Assembly: GCA_964410965.1 (NCBI GenBank)
Contig: CAYPIY010000016.1
Coordinates: 1 to 34,520, forward strand
Direction of reading: 5' to 3'
Origin: JBBIRG01 sp964410965
GTDB taxonomy: Bacteria; CLD3; SB21; JBBIRG01
Length of the DNA stretch: 34,520 nt
The notes below the pieces were generated by a model. It was not told the DNA's origin. It saw nothing but the letters and a program-made list of their open reading frames with translations, and made no database searches. Shown here piece by piece: positions 24,948 to 32,388 of the stretch. The translations under genes and the position numbers were made by a program. Position 1 is the first letter of the stretch; the number at the start of each line of letters is the position of its first letter.

Positions 24948-25208
24948 TACCGGTTCCGGGCAATATTTAAGCGGGTAACCAATTAATCTCCATGAACGGA
25001 CCCCAAAATGCTTGATTCGGAAATTGCACCCGGAGTCCTATGGAAGAATGCGCGTTCCTTTCAGGGTGAGAATCGCTTCATTAGGCTCTGCGGATTTCCG
25101 GCAAGCCGTGCCGCCCCATGAATTGATTTCTTACGGCGTGCAAACAGGATATGTTCGAAATCCAGTCTTCTGCCGGATACAAAATCCTGTGCAGACCTGA
25201 AATTATTT

Positions 25209-25237
25209 TTGCATTTTAATTCATTCCGCATTATCAT
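25209..25237 (+). promoter_or_regulatory. Promoter of ffh
   Basis: TTGCAT (25209-25214) and TATCAT (25232-25237) are 17 bases apart, ending 41 bases before the ffh start. Both boxes match the sigma70 consensus in most positions. Confidence 0.6.
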
Positions 25238-25278
25238 ATCGGAAATATTTGCTTCATCCATTCATACAGGGATAAGAT

Positions 25279-26619
25279 ATGTTCAACGAACTGACCGGGA
25301 AACTGGAAATTGTATTTCGCAAACTAAGCGGCCGGGCGACGATTTCAGAGAAAAACATCTCCGACGCTCTGCAGGATATCCGGCAGGCTCTGCTGGAAGC
25401 GGATGTTCATTATAAAGTCGTGCAATCATTCATCGACAAAGCAACGCAGAAAGCGCTCGGACAGGATGTTCTGAAAAGCGTTTCCCCGGCCCAGCAGATG
25501 GTCAAGATCGTTTATGATGAACTGGTGCAGACACTCGGCAGCGAGAGCCGGCCGATCGTGTTTTCCGGCCTGCCTCCTCACGCGGTCATGATCGCCGGCC
25601 TTCAGGGATCGGGCAAAACGACATTTACGGGGAAACTGGCGAATTACCTGCTGAAAAAAGGGAAACGGCCCCTGCTTGTGGCCGCAGACGTTTACCGGCC
25701 GGCCGCCGCAGACCAGCTGAAAATCCTTGGCCAGTCGCTGAACCTTGAAACGTATACGCCTGAGCTTGCCGGCAATGCCAATCCGGTGGAAATCTGCATT
25801 CAGGCGCTTGAATTCGCAAGGAAGAATAATTTTGATGTTGCTCTGTTTGATACTGCTGGCCGGCTTCATATCGACCAGGAGCTCATGGATGAGTTAAAAT
25901 CGATCAGGGAAAAAACGAAGCCCGCCGAAATCCTGTTTGTCGCGGACGGCATGACAGGCCAGGACGCGGTCAACACGGCGAAAATATTCGCTGAACAGAT
26001 CGATTTTGACGGGATCGTCCTCACGAAACTGGACGGCGACGCCCGCGGCGGAGCGGCCCTGTCGATCCGCGAAGTATCCGGCAAACCGATCAAATTTATC
26101 AGTACAGGCGAGAAGATTGACGCGCTGGAGGAATTCCATCCCGACCGTATGGCATCACGCATACTCGGTATGGGCGATATCGTTTCGCTGGTCGAGAAAG
26201 CGCAGGAAACTATCGATCTTGAAAAAGCGAAGGAACTGGAAGCCAAATTCCTGAGAAATGAGTTTACTCTCGAGGACCTGGCCGACCAGATTAAACAGAT
26301 GAAACGTATGGGTTCGCTGGAAAGCATTCTCGGAATGATTCCGGGCATCGGCAGTAAGATCCGGGGACTGAATATCAATGATAAGACGCTTACCCATATG
26401 ACTGCCATTATTTCATCTATGACGCCCGCTGAGAGGAAAAAGCCGCACTCCATTGACGGACGGCGGCGGCTCAGAATCGCCCGGGGAAGCGGAACCTCTG
26501 TCCAGGAAGTCAACCAACTCCTGAAACAATATACCGATATGCAGAAAATGATGAAAAAGCTCGGCAAGATCAACCCGGCCGAGGTCATGAAAATGATGCA
26601 GATGAAGGGGTTGGGCTGA
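25279..26619 (+). CDS. ffh: Signal recognition particle protein Ffh (SRP54)
   Basis: The 446-residue protein has the full SRP54 layout. The N domain (1-90) contains the A-L-L-E-A-D-V motif. The GTPase G domain (about 95-295) has G-L-Q-G-S-G-K-T-T (107-115), D-T-A-G-R (about 194-198) and T-K-L-D-G-D (about 249-254). A Met-rich M domain (about 325-446) holds the R-R-R-L-R-I-A-R-G-S-G segment that binds 4.5S RNA. It delivers signal-peptide-bearing ribosomes to FtsY at the inner membrane. The gene order ffh-rpsP-khpA-rimM-trmD-rplS is widespread in bacteria. The start is supported by the family N-terminus (M-F-x-x-L-T). Confidence 0.97.
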   Translation: MFNELTGKLEIVFRKLSGRATISEKNISDALQDIRQALLEADVHYKVVQSFIDKATQKALGQDVLKSVSPAQQMVKIVYDELVQTLGSESRPIVFSGLPPHAVMIAGLQGSGKTTFTGKLANYLLKKGKRPLLVAADVYRPAAADQLKILGQSLNLETYTPELAGNANPVEICIQALEFARKNNFDVALFDTAGRLHIDQELMDELKSIREKTKPAEILFVADGMTGQDAVNTAKIFAEQIDFDGIVLTKLDGDARGGAALSIREVSGKPIKFISTGEKIDALEEFHPDRMASRILGMGDIVSLVEKAQETIDLEKAKELEAKFLRNEFTLEDLADQIKQMKRMGSLESILGMIPGIGSKIRGLNINDKTLTHMTAIISSMTPAERKKPHSIDGRRRLRIARGSGTSVQEVNQLLKQYTDMQKMMKKLGKINPAEVMKMMQMKGLG

Positions 26620-26651
26620 TTCCTCAGGGATTTAAAAAATACAAAAAATAT

Positions 26652-26680
26652 TTGCTTATTTTTAATAAATTTACTAATAT
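26652..26680 (+). promoter_or_regulatory. Possible internal promoter before rpsP
   Basis: TTGCTT (26652-26657) and TAATAT (26675-26680) are 17 bases apart in the AT-rich 161-base gap between ffh and rpsP. It would allow ribosomal-protein transcription independent of ffh. Confidence 0.5.
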
Positions 26681-26780
26681 CATAAACTATATGATTTTAT
26701 AAGATTAGGATTAAGGTTAATTTTAAACTAATTTACTTATTGGAAACTCAGGACATTCATTTACTGGAGGTACAGACAAG

Positions 26781-27200
26781 TTGGTAAAGATCAGAATACA
26801 GCGCGCAGGCAAGACAAACCGCCCGTTTTACCGCATCGTCGCGGCGCACAGCACCCGGAAACGCGACGGAGATTTCATCGAAAGGCTCGGAACATATAAT
26901 TCGCTGACCCAACCCGCGGGATACGATTTGAATGAGACAAAAATCATCCGCTGGCTGAAAAAAGGCGCCCAGCCGACCGAAACGGTGAAGAGCATTTTAC
27001 GCAAACATGGAATTCTGCACAAGTTCCGTATGATGATGCGGAACCTGCCTGAAGATAAAATCCAGACCGAAATGGATAACTGGAAAATGCGTCAGTCCGA
27101 AAAAGCCAAGGCCCTGGAAGCCAAGCAGCGCGTTAAAAAGACCAAAGCGGTGAAGAAGAAAAATGAAAAGCCCGCTGAGGAAACCAAGGCCGGTTCATAG
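26781..27200 (+). CDS. rpsP: 30S ribosomal protein bS16
   Basis: The 139-residue protein begins V-K-I-R-I-Q-R-A-G and contains the R-P-F-Y-R-I-V motif near 17-23, both diagnostic of bS16. The 80-residue bS16 core is followed by a long Lys/Ala/Glu-rich tail (about 85-139), seen in several bS16 variants. The start codon is TTG: a GGAGG lies ten bases before it and no ATG or GTG fits the conserved N-terminus. bS16 binds 16S rRNA during 30S assembly. Confidence 0.96.
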   Translation: MVKIRIQRAGKTNRPFYRIVAAHSTRKRDGDFIERLGTYNSLTQPAGYDLNETKIIRWLKKGAQPTETVKSILRKHGILHKFRMMMRNLPEDKIQTEMDNWKMRQSEKAKALEAKQRVKKTKAVKKKNEKPAEETKAGS

Positions 27201-27268
27201 AACGGATGAGTTTTCTTTTTACTTATTGAATAGGAACCTGAACGGCAACAACTCAAGGAGGAATGGCC

Positions 27269-27499
27269 ATGCAGAATTTCATCGAATTCATCGTGAAGCA
27301 CCTGGTCGACAAACCGGATGAAGTGGAAGTCAAGGAAGTGGAAGGTGAACGCGTCACGGTTTATGAACTGAAAGTGGGGCAGGGCGATCTGGGAAAAGTG
27401 ATCGGAAAACGCGGCCAGAACGCCAAAGCGCTCCGGACGTTATTGGCGGCCGCCTCGGCCCGCGCGGGGAAACGCGCCGTGCTGGAAATCCTTGAATAA
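27269..27499 (+). CDS. khpA: KH-domain RNA-binding protein KhpA
   Basis: The 76-residue protein is a single KH domain with the G-K-V-I-G-K-R-G-Q-N loop (near residues 43-52). The opening M-Q-N-F-I-E-F-I-V-K-H-L-V-D matches the KhpA family. KhpA binds RNA, often with KhpB/Jag, and affects cell elongation and translation. The AAGGAGG site (27255-27261) is seven bases from ATG 27269 but only one base from the in-frame ATG 27263, so 27269 is chosen. It stands between rpsP and rimM as in many genomes. Confidence 0.93.
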   Translation: MQNFIEFIVKHLVDKPDEVEVKEVEGERVTVYELKVGQGDLGKVIGKRGQNAKALRTLLAAASARAGKRAVLEILE

Positions 27500-27542
27500 C
27501 GCGTATTCACCGGAACCCCCGCGGTAAGAACTCGGACCAATT

Positions 27543-28130
27543 ATGTTCCTGATCGAAGGCCAGACGTACTACCGCGCAGTAAAGTTAGTCAGAAGCCACG
27601 GCGTCAGAGGTGAAATGAAGATTGAACCTTTAACGCCGTATTTCAATTTATGTGATTTTTCCGGAGAGTGCTGGGTCTCAGACCGGCATTCCCAGCTCAG
27701 CCGGCAAACGGTGCTTGATATCCGCTGGAACGGTCATTCCGGGTTTCTGTCATTCTCCGGGATCGGCGACCGGAACGAATCAGACCGGTTCGCCGGCGGT
27801 TTTCTGCTCATCGGAAAAGACAGGCTGACGGCCCCGCCCGAAGGCGAATATTTTGTGTTTGAAATGATCGGTCTGAACGTTTTCAATGAAGACGGGAATC
27901 CGGTCGGGGTTTTGAGCGATATCCGCGAAGGGCCGGCTTATGACTGGTATGAAGTGACGCTGCAGGAAACCGGGGAGAAAAGGCTCATACCCGCCGTTGA
28001 GGATTTCATACGGTCGGTAAATATTGAATGTAAAAAGATCATCATCCGGGACCGGCCGGGACTGCTGAAAGACATCGGAACGGAATCTGAGCCGAACCCA
28101 AGCGGAAAGGGTGCCCGTGCTGACGATTGA
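27543..28130 (+). CDS. rimM: Ribosome maturation factor RimM
   Basis: The 195-residue protein has the RimM N-terminal barrel with V-R-S-H-G-V-R-G-E-M-K (about 16-26). Its PRC-barrel domain (about 98-180) has E-Y-F-V-F-E-M-I-G-L-N-V (about 101-112), G-P-A-Y-D-W-Y-E-V and the L-I-P-A-V segment. RimM assists maturation of the 30S head near bS19. The C-terminal tail (about 180-195) is polar and overlaps the trmD start by about 14 bases, implying coupling. The ribosome site is weak. Context in the ffh-rplS cluster supports the identity. Confidence 0.93.
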   Translation: MFLIEGQTYYRAVKLVRSHGVRGEMKIEPLTPYFNLCDFSGECWVSDRHSQLSRQTVLDIRWNGHSGFLSFSGIGDRNESDRFAGGFLLIGKDRLTAPPEGEYFVFEMIGLNVFNEDGNPVGVLSDIREGPAYDWYEVTLQETGEKRLIPAVEDFIRSVNIECKKIIIRDRPGLLKDIGTESEPNPSGKGARADD

Positions 28131-28851
28131 CGTGATTACGGCCTTTCCGAAACTGATCGAAGACGCCGCATCCTGCAGTATTCCGGGCCGGTCTGTAAAA
28201 CGCGGATTCGCACAGATCCGGGCGCATGACCTCCGGCAATACACGCACGACCGCCACCGGACCATTGATGACACACCATACGGCGGGCAGGGCGGTATGG
28301 TCCTGAAACCGGAACCGATATTTGAATGTATCGAAACGATCTTTGAAATTCCTCCCATTGGCCCGGATGACCATATCCGGAATCATCTGGATGCTGGTAC
28401 AGAAGTCATACTCCTGACTCCCCGCGGAAGGACGTTTGTACAGGCGACCGCCGTGGAACTGTCTCTGAAGAGAAGGCTGGTATTGATCTGCGGACACTAC
28501 AAAGGCGTGGACGAGCGTGTCTCGGACAAACTGGTCACCCGGTCCGTTTCCATCGGCGATTTTGTTTGTTCCGGAGGGGAATTGCCCGCGCTGCTCGTCA
28601 TCGACGCCGTCGTGCGGCTGATCCCCGGAGTCCTGCATGACTCCGAATCGGCACTGACCGACTCTTTCCAGGATGGTCTGCTCGACTGCGCCTGCTACAC
28701 CAAACCCGAAAATTTCAGGGATATGGCCGTTCCGCCGGTTCTTTTGTCAGGGAATCACGCGGAAATCAGGAAATGGAGGGAGGAAGAAAAACTGAAAAAC
28801 ACAAGATTATGGAGACCTGATTTGATTCAACTAATGGAACAAAAAAATTAA
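28117..28851 (+). CDS. trmD: tRNA (guanine-37-N1)-methyltransferase TrmD
   Basis: The protein (about 244 residues) starts with the TrmD-type L-T-I-D-V-I-T-A-F-P. It contains Y-G-G-Q-G-G-M-V, the SPOUT-knot motif G-H-Y-K-G-V-D-E-R-V, and S-I-G-D-F-V-C-S-G-G-E-L-P, which bind S-adenosylmethionine. TrmD makes m1G37 in tRNAs to prevent frameshifting. Start choice: GTG 28117 sits about five bases after the GGAAAGG site and matches the family N-terminus; an in-frame GTG at 28111 would be too close to that site. The gene lies inside the end of rimM. Confidence 0.94.
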   Translation: MLTIDVITAFPKLIEDAASCSIPGRSVKRGFAQIRAHDLRQYTHDRHRTIDDTPYGGQGGMVLKPEPIFECIETIFEIPPIGPDDHIRNHLDAGTEVILLTPRGRTFVQATAVELSLKRRLVLICGHYKGVDERVSDKLVTRSVSIGDFVCSGGELPALLVIDAVVRLIPGVLHDSESALTDSFQDGLLDCACYTKPENFRDMAVPPVLLSGNHAEIRKWREEEKLKNTRLWRPDLIQLMEQKN

Positions 28852-28881
28852 ACATAAACATGTTAATCAAGGAGAATTCCC

Positions 28882-29262
28882 ATGAGCAAAATTGAAGCGG
28901 CGACGGCATTCCAGGTACGGAATGATTTACCGGAGTTTATTCCGGGCGACACCCTTGCGGTGCAGGTCAAGGTCATCGAAGGCGACAAAGAACGCATCCA
29001 GACTTTTGAAGGCATCGTCATACAGAAAAAAGGCGGAGGCATCCACGAGACTTTTGTGGTCCGTAAGATTTCCAACGGAATCGGCGTAGAGCGCATATTC
29101 CTGAAAAACTCCCCGAGGATCGCGCAGATCGAGGTTCTTAAGAAAGGACGCGTGCGCAGGGCTAAACTGTATTACCTGCGGGGCCGGAAAGGCAAGCACG
29201 CCCGTGTCGCCGAACGGTCGGATGCGGCGGCTCCCGCTCAGTCCGAAACCGGAAAAGAATAG
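28882..29262 (+). CDS. rplS: 50S ribosomal protein bL19
   Basis: The 126-residue protein has the bL19 motifs F-I-P-G-D-T-L (about 19-25), R-I-Q-T-F-E-G-I-V-I (about 38-47) and V-E-R-I-F-L-K-N-S-P-R-I (about 68-79). The basic segment R-V-R-R-A-K-L-Y-Y-L-R follows. A polar Ala/Glu-rich tail (about 112-126) extends beyond the core. bL19 sits at the subunit interface. AAGGAG before the ATG supports the start, and a terminator follows the stop. Confidence 0.97.
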   Translation: MSKIEAATAFQVRNDLPEFIPGDTLAVQVKVIEGDKERIQTFEGIVIQKKGGGIHETFVVRKISNGIGVERIFLKNSPRIAQIEVLKKGRVRRAKLYYLRGRKGKHARVAERSDAAAPAQSETGKE

Positions 29263-29280
29263 GATCAGTCCTGTCTGTTC

Positions 29281-29312
29281 AAGGGTATGTTTACGACATG
29301 CCCTTTTTTTTT
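29281..29312 (+). terminator. Terminator after rplS
   Basis: A 10-bp stem with one G-T pair (29281-29290 with 29296-29305), a 5-base loop and a run of nine T residues lies 18 bases after the rplS stop. It ends the ffh-rplS cluster before the UbiA gene. Confidence 0.88.
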
Positions 29313-29340
29313 ATTCCCGGATAGGAGGGGATGATACAGC

Positions 29341-30186
29341 ATGTTCAGAAAAACCAAACATCTGATACTTCTCACGCGTCCGGTCAACGTCATCATCACC
29401 ATGATGGCGGTCGGGGTGATCGGATGGATGATTCCCGGAGACCCGGCTCTTGATTACGGACAACTGATCGTACTGGCGGCTCTTTCCGCCGGGATGATCG
29501 CCGCAGGCGCCAATGCCGGCAATGACGCTATTGACGCCGATATTGACCGGATCAACAGGCCCGGCCGTCCCATACCCGCCGGGAAAGTCACGGTTCAGGA
29601 GGCTCGTTATGTCTGGATCACGCTGACATCCGCAGGAATCATCCTCAGTATCGGCATCAATCCGGTATGCGCGGCCATGGCCGTTCTGACCTCCGTTTTT
29701 CTTTATCTTTACAACCGGTATCTGAAAAGAACCCCGATATGGGGTAACCTTGCGGTAAGCCTGATTACTGGCCTCGCGCTCGTTTACACGGGGGCCGCGC
29801 TTCACGCCGTGCAGCACACCGTCGTTCCGGCGCTGTTCGCTTTCCTGATCCATTTCGCGAGGGAAATCGTAAAAGATATGGAAGATATGGAAGGCGACAG
29901 GATACACGGCGCACGGACTTTCCCGGTCCGGTTCGGCCTCCGGAGCTCGGTGGCGTTCGCATCTCTGCTGTTGGCGGCCCTGCTGATCCTGATTCCGGCG
30001 GCGGCGGTCATGTATGATTACCCCGCGCTCTTCCTGTACATTACGGTCGCCGGCGTGTTTCCGCTGGTGATCGGATCAGTTATCCTCATGTGGATTCGAC
30101 ACGGCAAAAAGACGTTCAGTCTCGTCAGTCTCATCCTGAAAATCTGCATGGTTATCGGGATAGCCGCGTTTCTTTTCAGCTGGTGA
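29341..30186 (+). CDS. UbiA-family prenyltransferase, DGGGP-synthase-like
   Basis: The 281-residue integral membrane protein has about eight or nine transmembrane helices and both Asp-rich motifs of UbiA enzymes. The first is N-D-A-I-D-A-D-I-D (61-69) followed by R-P-G-R-P-I; the second is K-D-M-E-D-M-E-G-D (near 180). The R-E-I-V-K-D-x-E-D-x-E-G-D form is typical of the branch that includes archaeal digeranylgeranylglyceryl phosphate synthase and its bacterial relatives. Menaquinone or heme O prenyltransferases are not excluded. It would attach a prenyl chain to an aromatic or glycerol-phosphate acceptor in the membrane. An AGGAGGGG site lies about 12 bases before the ATG, slightly far. Confidence 0.87.
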   Translation: MFRKTKHLILLTRPVNVIITMMAVGVIGWMIPGDPALDYGQLIVLAALSAGMIAAGANAGNDAIDADIDRINRPGRPIPAGKVTVQEARYVWITLTSAGIILSIGINPVCAAMAVLTSVFLYLYNRYLKRTPIWGNLAVSLITGLALVYTGAALHAVQHTVVPALFAFLIHFAREIVKDMEDMEGDRIHGARTFPVRFGLRSSVAFASLLLAALLILIPAAAVMYDYPALFLYITVAGVFPLVIGSVILMWIRHGKKTFSLVSLILKICMVIGIAAFLFSW

Positions 30187-30498
30187 TGCGGGAGGGGCCC
30201 GGTGGGAAATTTCTCAGTCCGGAAAAGACCCATGTTCCGATCCGTTCCGATGTGACGACATCCTACTGGTTTGTTATGAAGCGTATGATGTTAACGAATC
30301 CGACTGCATATAAATTCCCCGCAGCCGGGAAGAGAGATATGCGATACCCACGGAAGCGTGTTGCGGCGCCGAGTCATGAAGCGAGATCATCCGCAGGGGC
30401 TGTTTGACTCGAAACTTGCCGTTACAACCGCAACATCAGGAAGCGGAATATTTTGCAGGCCGGTAGCGGATTGATTGTATATATCCATTCAAATCACT
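30187..30498. other. Gene-free interval between convergent genes
   Basis: This 312-base gap lies between the UbiA gene and the LytTR regulator. Base composition is gene-like but no frame has family motifs or a ribosome site. It contains a ten-base tandem repeat (GTTCCGATCC/GTTCCGATGT) and a small GATGT/ACATC hairpin next to it. A degraded gene or mobile remnant is possible. Confidence 0.4.
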
Positions 30499-31257
30499 TT
30501 AAAATTTTAACCGTTTCTTCAGTTCCTGCGCGCGCCCGCGGCTGACCGTCAGTTCGGTCTTCGCGGAATCATTCAGCGTGATGCGGTACTGTCCGTTAAA
30601 CCACGGCACGATCGCGGCGATGCGGTGAAGATTGACAATCGCCGAGCGGTGAATGCGGAAAAAATCCCGCGGGTGAAGCTGCCGCTCCAGTTCATCCAGC
30701 GTATAGCGGATATCATGCCGTTGTTCCTCAAGATGAGCGAACGTGATGCTGTGCTCCGAATCAAACCAGATCACCTCTTCCGCTTTGAATAAGTAGATCT
30801 TCTCCCCCGTCCGCGCCGGCAACAGTTCGATGTAAACCGGTTTCCGCGCGGACATTTCGGCGATCATGTTTTTGAGGGATTCCTGCAGCGTATGTTGCCC
30901 CGAAAACGTTTTCAGCTTTTGAACGGCTTTTTTTAGCCGGTCGGAATCGTAAGGTTTCAGCAGATAATCGATGGCGTTATTCTCAAACGCCTGAACCGCG
31001 TACTGATCGTACGCCGTGGAAAAAATGACCGCGGGTTTATGCGCAATATTCCGTATCACTTCCATTCCGGTCAGCCCGGGCATCTGGATATCAATGATCA
31101 CGGCGTCAGGCTTGAGCGAGTCAATTTTTTCCAGAGCTTCCGCACCGTCCGACGCTTCTCCGGCGATTTCTATCTCAGGATCGTTCAATCCGGTCAGCAG
31201 CCGTTTCAGCTTTTCGCGGGCCAGGGATTCGTCATCGATGATCAGGATTCGGATCAT
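30499..31257 (-). CDS. LytTR-family response regulator
   Basis: The 252-residue protein has a receiver domain (1-120) with I-D-D-E at 7-10, phospho-acceptor Asp56 in V-I-I-D-I-Q-M-P-G, the conserved Thr/Ser-Ala near 79-81 and Lys-Pro near 103. It is followed by a LytTR DNA-binding domain (about 145-250) with R-T-G-E-K-I-Y and the D-F-F-R-I-H-R-S-A-I-V-N segment. Its start overlaps the kinase stop by four bases (ATGA), so translation is coupled to the LytS-type kinase. LytTR regulators bind paired direct repeats; targets here are unknown. Confidence 0.93.
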   Translation of the reverse strand: MIRILIIDDESLAREKLKRLLTGLNDPEIEIAGEASDGAEALEKIDSLKPDAVIIDIQMPGLTGMEVIRNIAHKPAVIFSTAYDQYAVQAFENNAIDYLLKPYDSDRLKKAVQKLKTFSGQHTLQESLKNMIAEMSARKPVYIELLPARTGEKIYLFKAEEVIWFDSEHSITFAHLEEQRHDIRYTLDELERQLHPRDFFRIHRSAIVNLHRIAAIVPWFNGQYRITLNDSAKTELTVSRGRAQELKKRLKF

Positions 31258-32342
31258 GGTTTTTTGCAGGGTAACCGCAAAGTCACTTTTGCGCCTTGTG
31301 ATGGTTGATGGTCAATGTTTATTCCGTACTGTTCACCGTATGTTTTTTTCAGCCGCTGATCCACGTTGCTGAGGCCGATTCCCAATCCGCCGGCATTCTC
31401 ATCGTTTCCGGAAAAACCGTCTCCGTCGTCCTCAATCGTGATAATCAGCGAATCCTGATCTTCTTTTGATCTGATGGTCAGCGTTCCGCCTCCGACTTTC
31501 CTGCTGATCCCGTGTTTCATAGCGTTCTCGACAATGGGCTGAAGGATCAGGCTGGGTACGGTCAGCGCCGCCGTTTCCGGCTGAATCGAGGTTTGAATAA
31601 CCAGCCGGTCGCCGAACCTGATTTTTTCAATTTCAAGATAGTTATGAATGAACCTGAGTTCTTCCTCGAGCGTAACGGTTTCCTTTTCCGAAGCGATCAG
31701 CACATACCGGAAAATGTCGGCAAGTTTTTGGGTAACCCGATCTGCTTTTTCCGGTTCGACCGCGATCAGCGACGAGATGGAGTTTAACGTATTAAACAAA
31801 AAATGCGGATTGATCTGCGCGCGAAGCGCCTTTAACTCTGCCTGCGTCGCCAGTTCACGGGCCTGCTGGGCTTCGATCACTTTCTTCATCATCTCGCGGT
31901 AAAAGATCACGGCATAAATGCTTGCGACAATCAGAAGCGTGATCCCGAGCCCGATGAAAAGCTGAACATAAATGACGCGACCCGAACCCAGAAAATTCAT
32001 GTTGGTGATTCCGGATAGAATAGTCAGGACGAGCAATGTCCCCAGCAAACCGGACAGGGAAAAAATCAGAATCTCGATGACCGTGGTTTTGAAAGAACGC
32101 TCGAACCTTTCAAGTAAAAGCTTCTGTATGATCCAGGGCGCGGTTAATCCCGGCAGCAGCCGCATGACCACATAAAAGACTGTGGCGATGAAAAAACTGA
32201 TCCGGTACGTTTCCCACGAATTGATCGTTGCGTACAGACTGCCGATCAGATATGCGGAGACAGCCGTTATGACAACATACATGACGAGTTCGCGGATGAA
32301 ACGTCTGAGAATTGATTTTGATTTATTTTTTTTTGCGTTCAT
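31254..32342 (-). CDS. LytS/YehU-type sensor histidine kinase
   Basis: The 362-residue protein has a basic N-terminus and about four transmembrane helices (roughly 19-39, 48-66, 90-112, 126-147), then a helix leading to the His_kinase domain. His180 stands in I-N-P-H-F-L-F-N-T-L-N-S, diagnostic of the LytS-type family. The HATPase part has G-D-R-L (about 238-241), V-E-N-A-M-K-H-G (about 267-274), D-D-G-D-G-F and G-I-G-L-S-N-V. No extracellular ligand domain is seen, so sensing is probably intramembrane. It lies 46 bases after the TonB-dependent receptor and overlaps the response regulator. Confidence 0.93.
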   Translation of the reverse strand: MNAKKNKSKSILRRFIRELVMYVVITAVSAYLIGSLYATINSWETYRISFFIATVFYVVMRLLPGLTAPWIIQKLLLERFERSFKTTVIEILIFSLSGLLGTLLVLTILSGITNMNFLGSGRVIYVQLFIGLGITLLIVASIYAVIFYREMMKKVIEAQQARELATQAELKALRAQINPHFLFNTLNSISSLIAVEPEKADRVTQKLADIFRYVLIASEKETVTLEEELRFIHNYLEIEKIRFGDRLVIQTSIQPETAALTVPSLILQPIVENAMKHGISRKVGGGTLTIRSKEDQDSLIITIEDDGDGFSGNDENAGGLGIGLSNVDQRLKKTYGEQYGINIDHQPSQGAKVTLRLPCKKP

Positions 32343-32388
32343 AGTAATGTGAGTTTAAATATTTCAGTTTTCAATCACAACGGGTTTT

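Larger units (their letters stand above)
24593..25208. other. Long intergenic region before ffh
   Basis: This stretch has no supported gene. Its left part (to about 24780) is AT-rich and contains an inverted repeat (24624-24633 with 24644-24653). Its right part (about 24840-25200) has a gene-like base composition but stops in all frames. A 13-base tandem duplication lies at 24922-24947. Tests for a small RNA such as SRP RNA, tmRNA or RNase P gave no recognisable core motif by eye. Confidence 0.5.

Noticed and set aside
24840..25208. SRP RNA, tmRNA or RNase P RNA next to ffh
   Set aside because: None of the conserved core motifs of these RNAs can be found by eye on either strand.
25061..25261. 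66-residue minus-strand open frame upstream of ffh
   Set aside because: It has no ribosome site, no recognised motifs and covers the ffh promoter.
25866..26588. 240-residue minus-strand open frame inside ffh
   Set aside because: It is antisense to a highly conserved gene, is Ser/Ile/Arg-biased and shows no family motifs.
30090..30407. 105-residue plus-strand frame at the end of the UbiA gene
   Set aside because: It begins inside the UbiA gene in another frame with no ribosome site; I kept the interval as unexplained instead.
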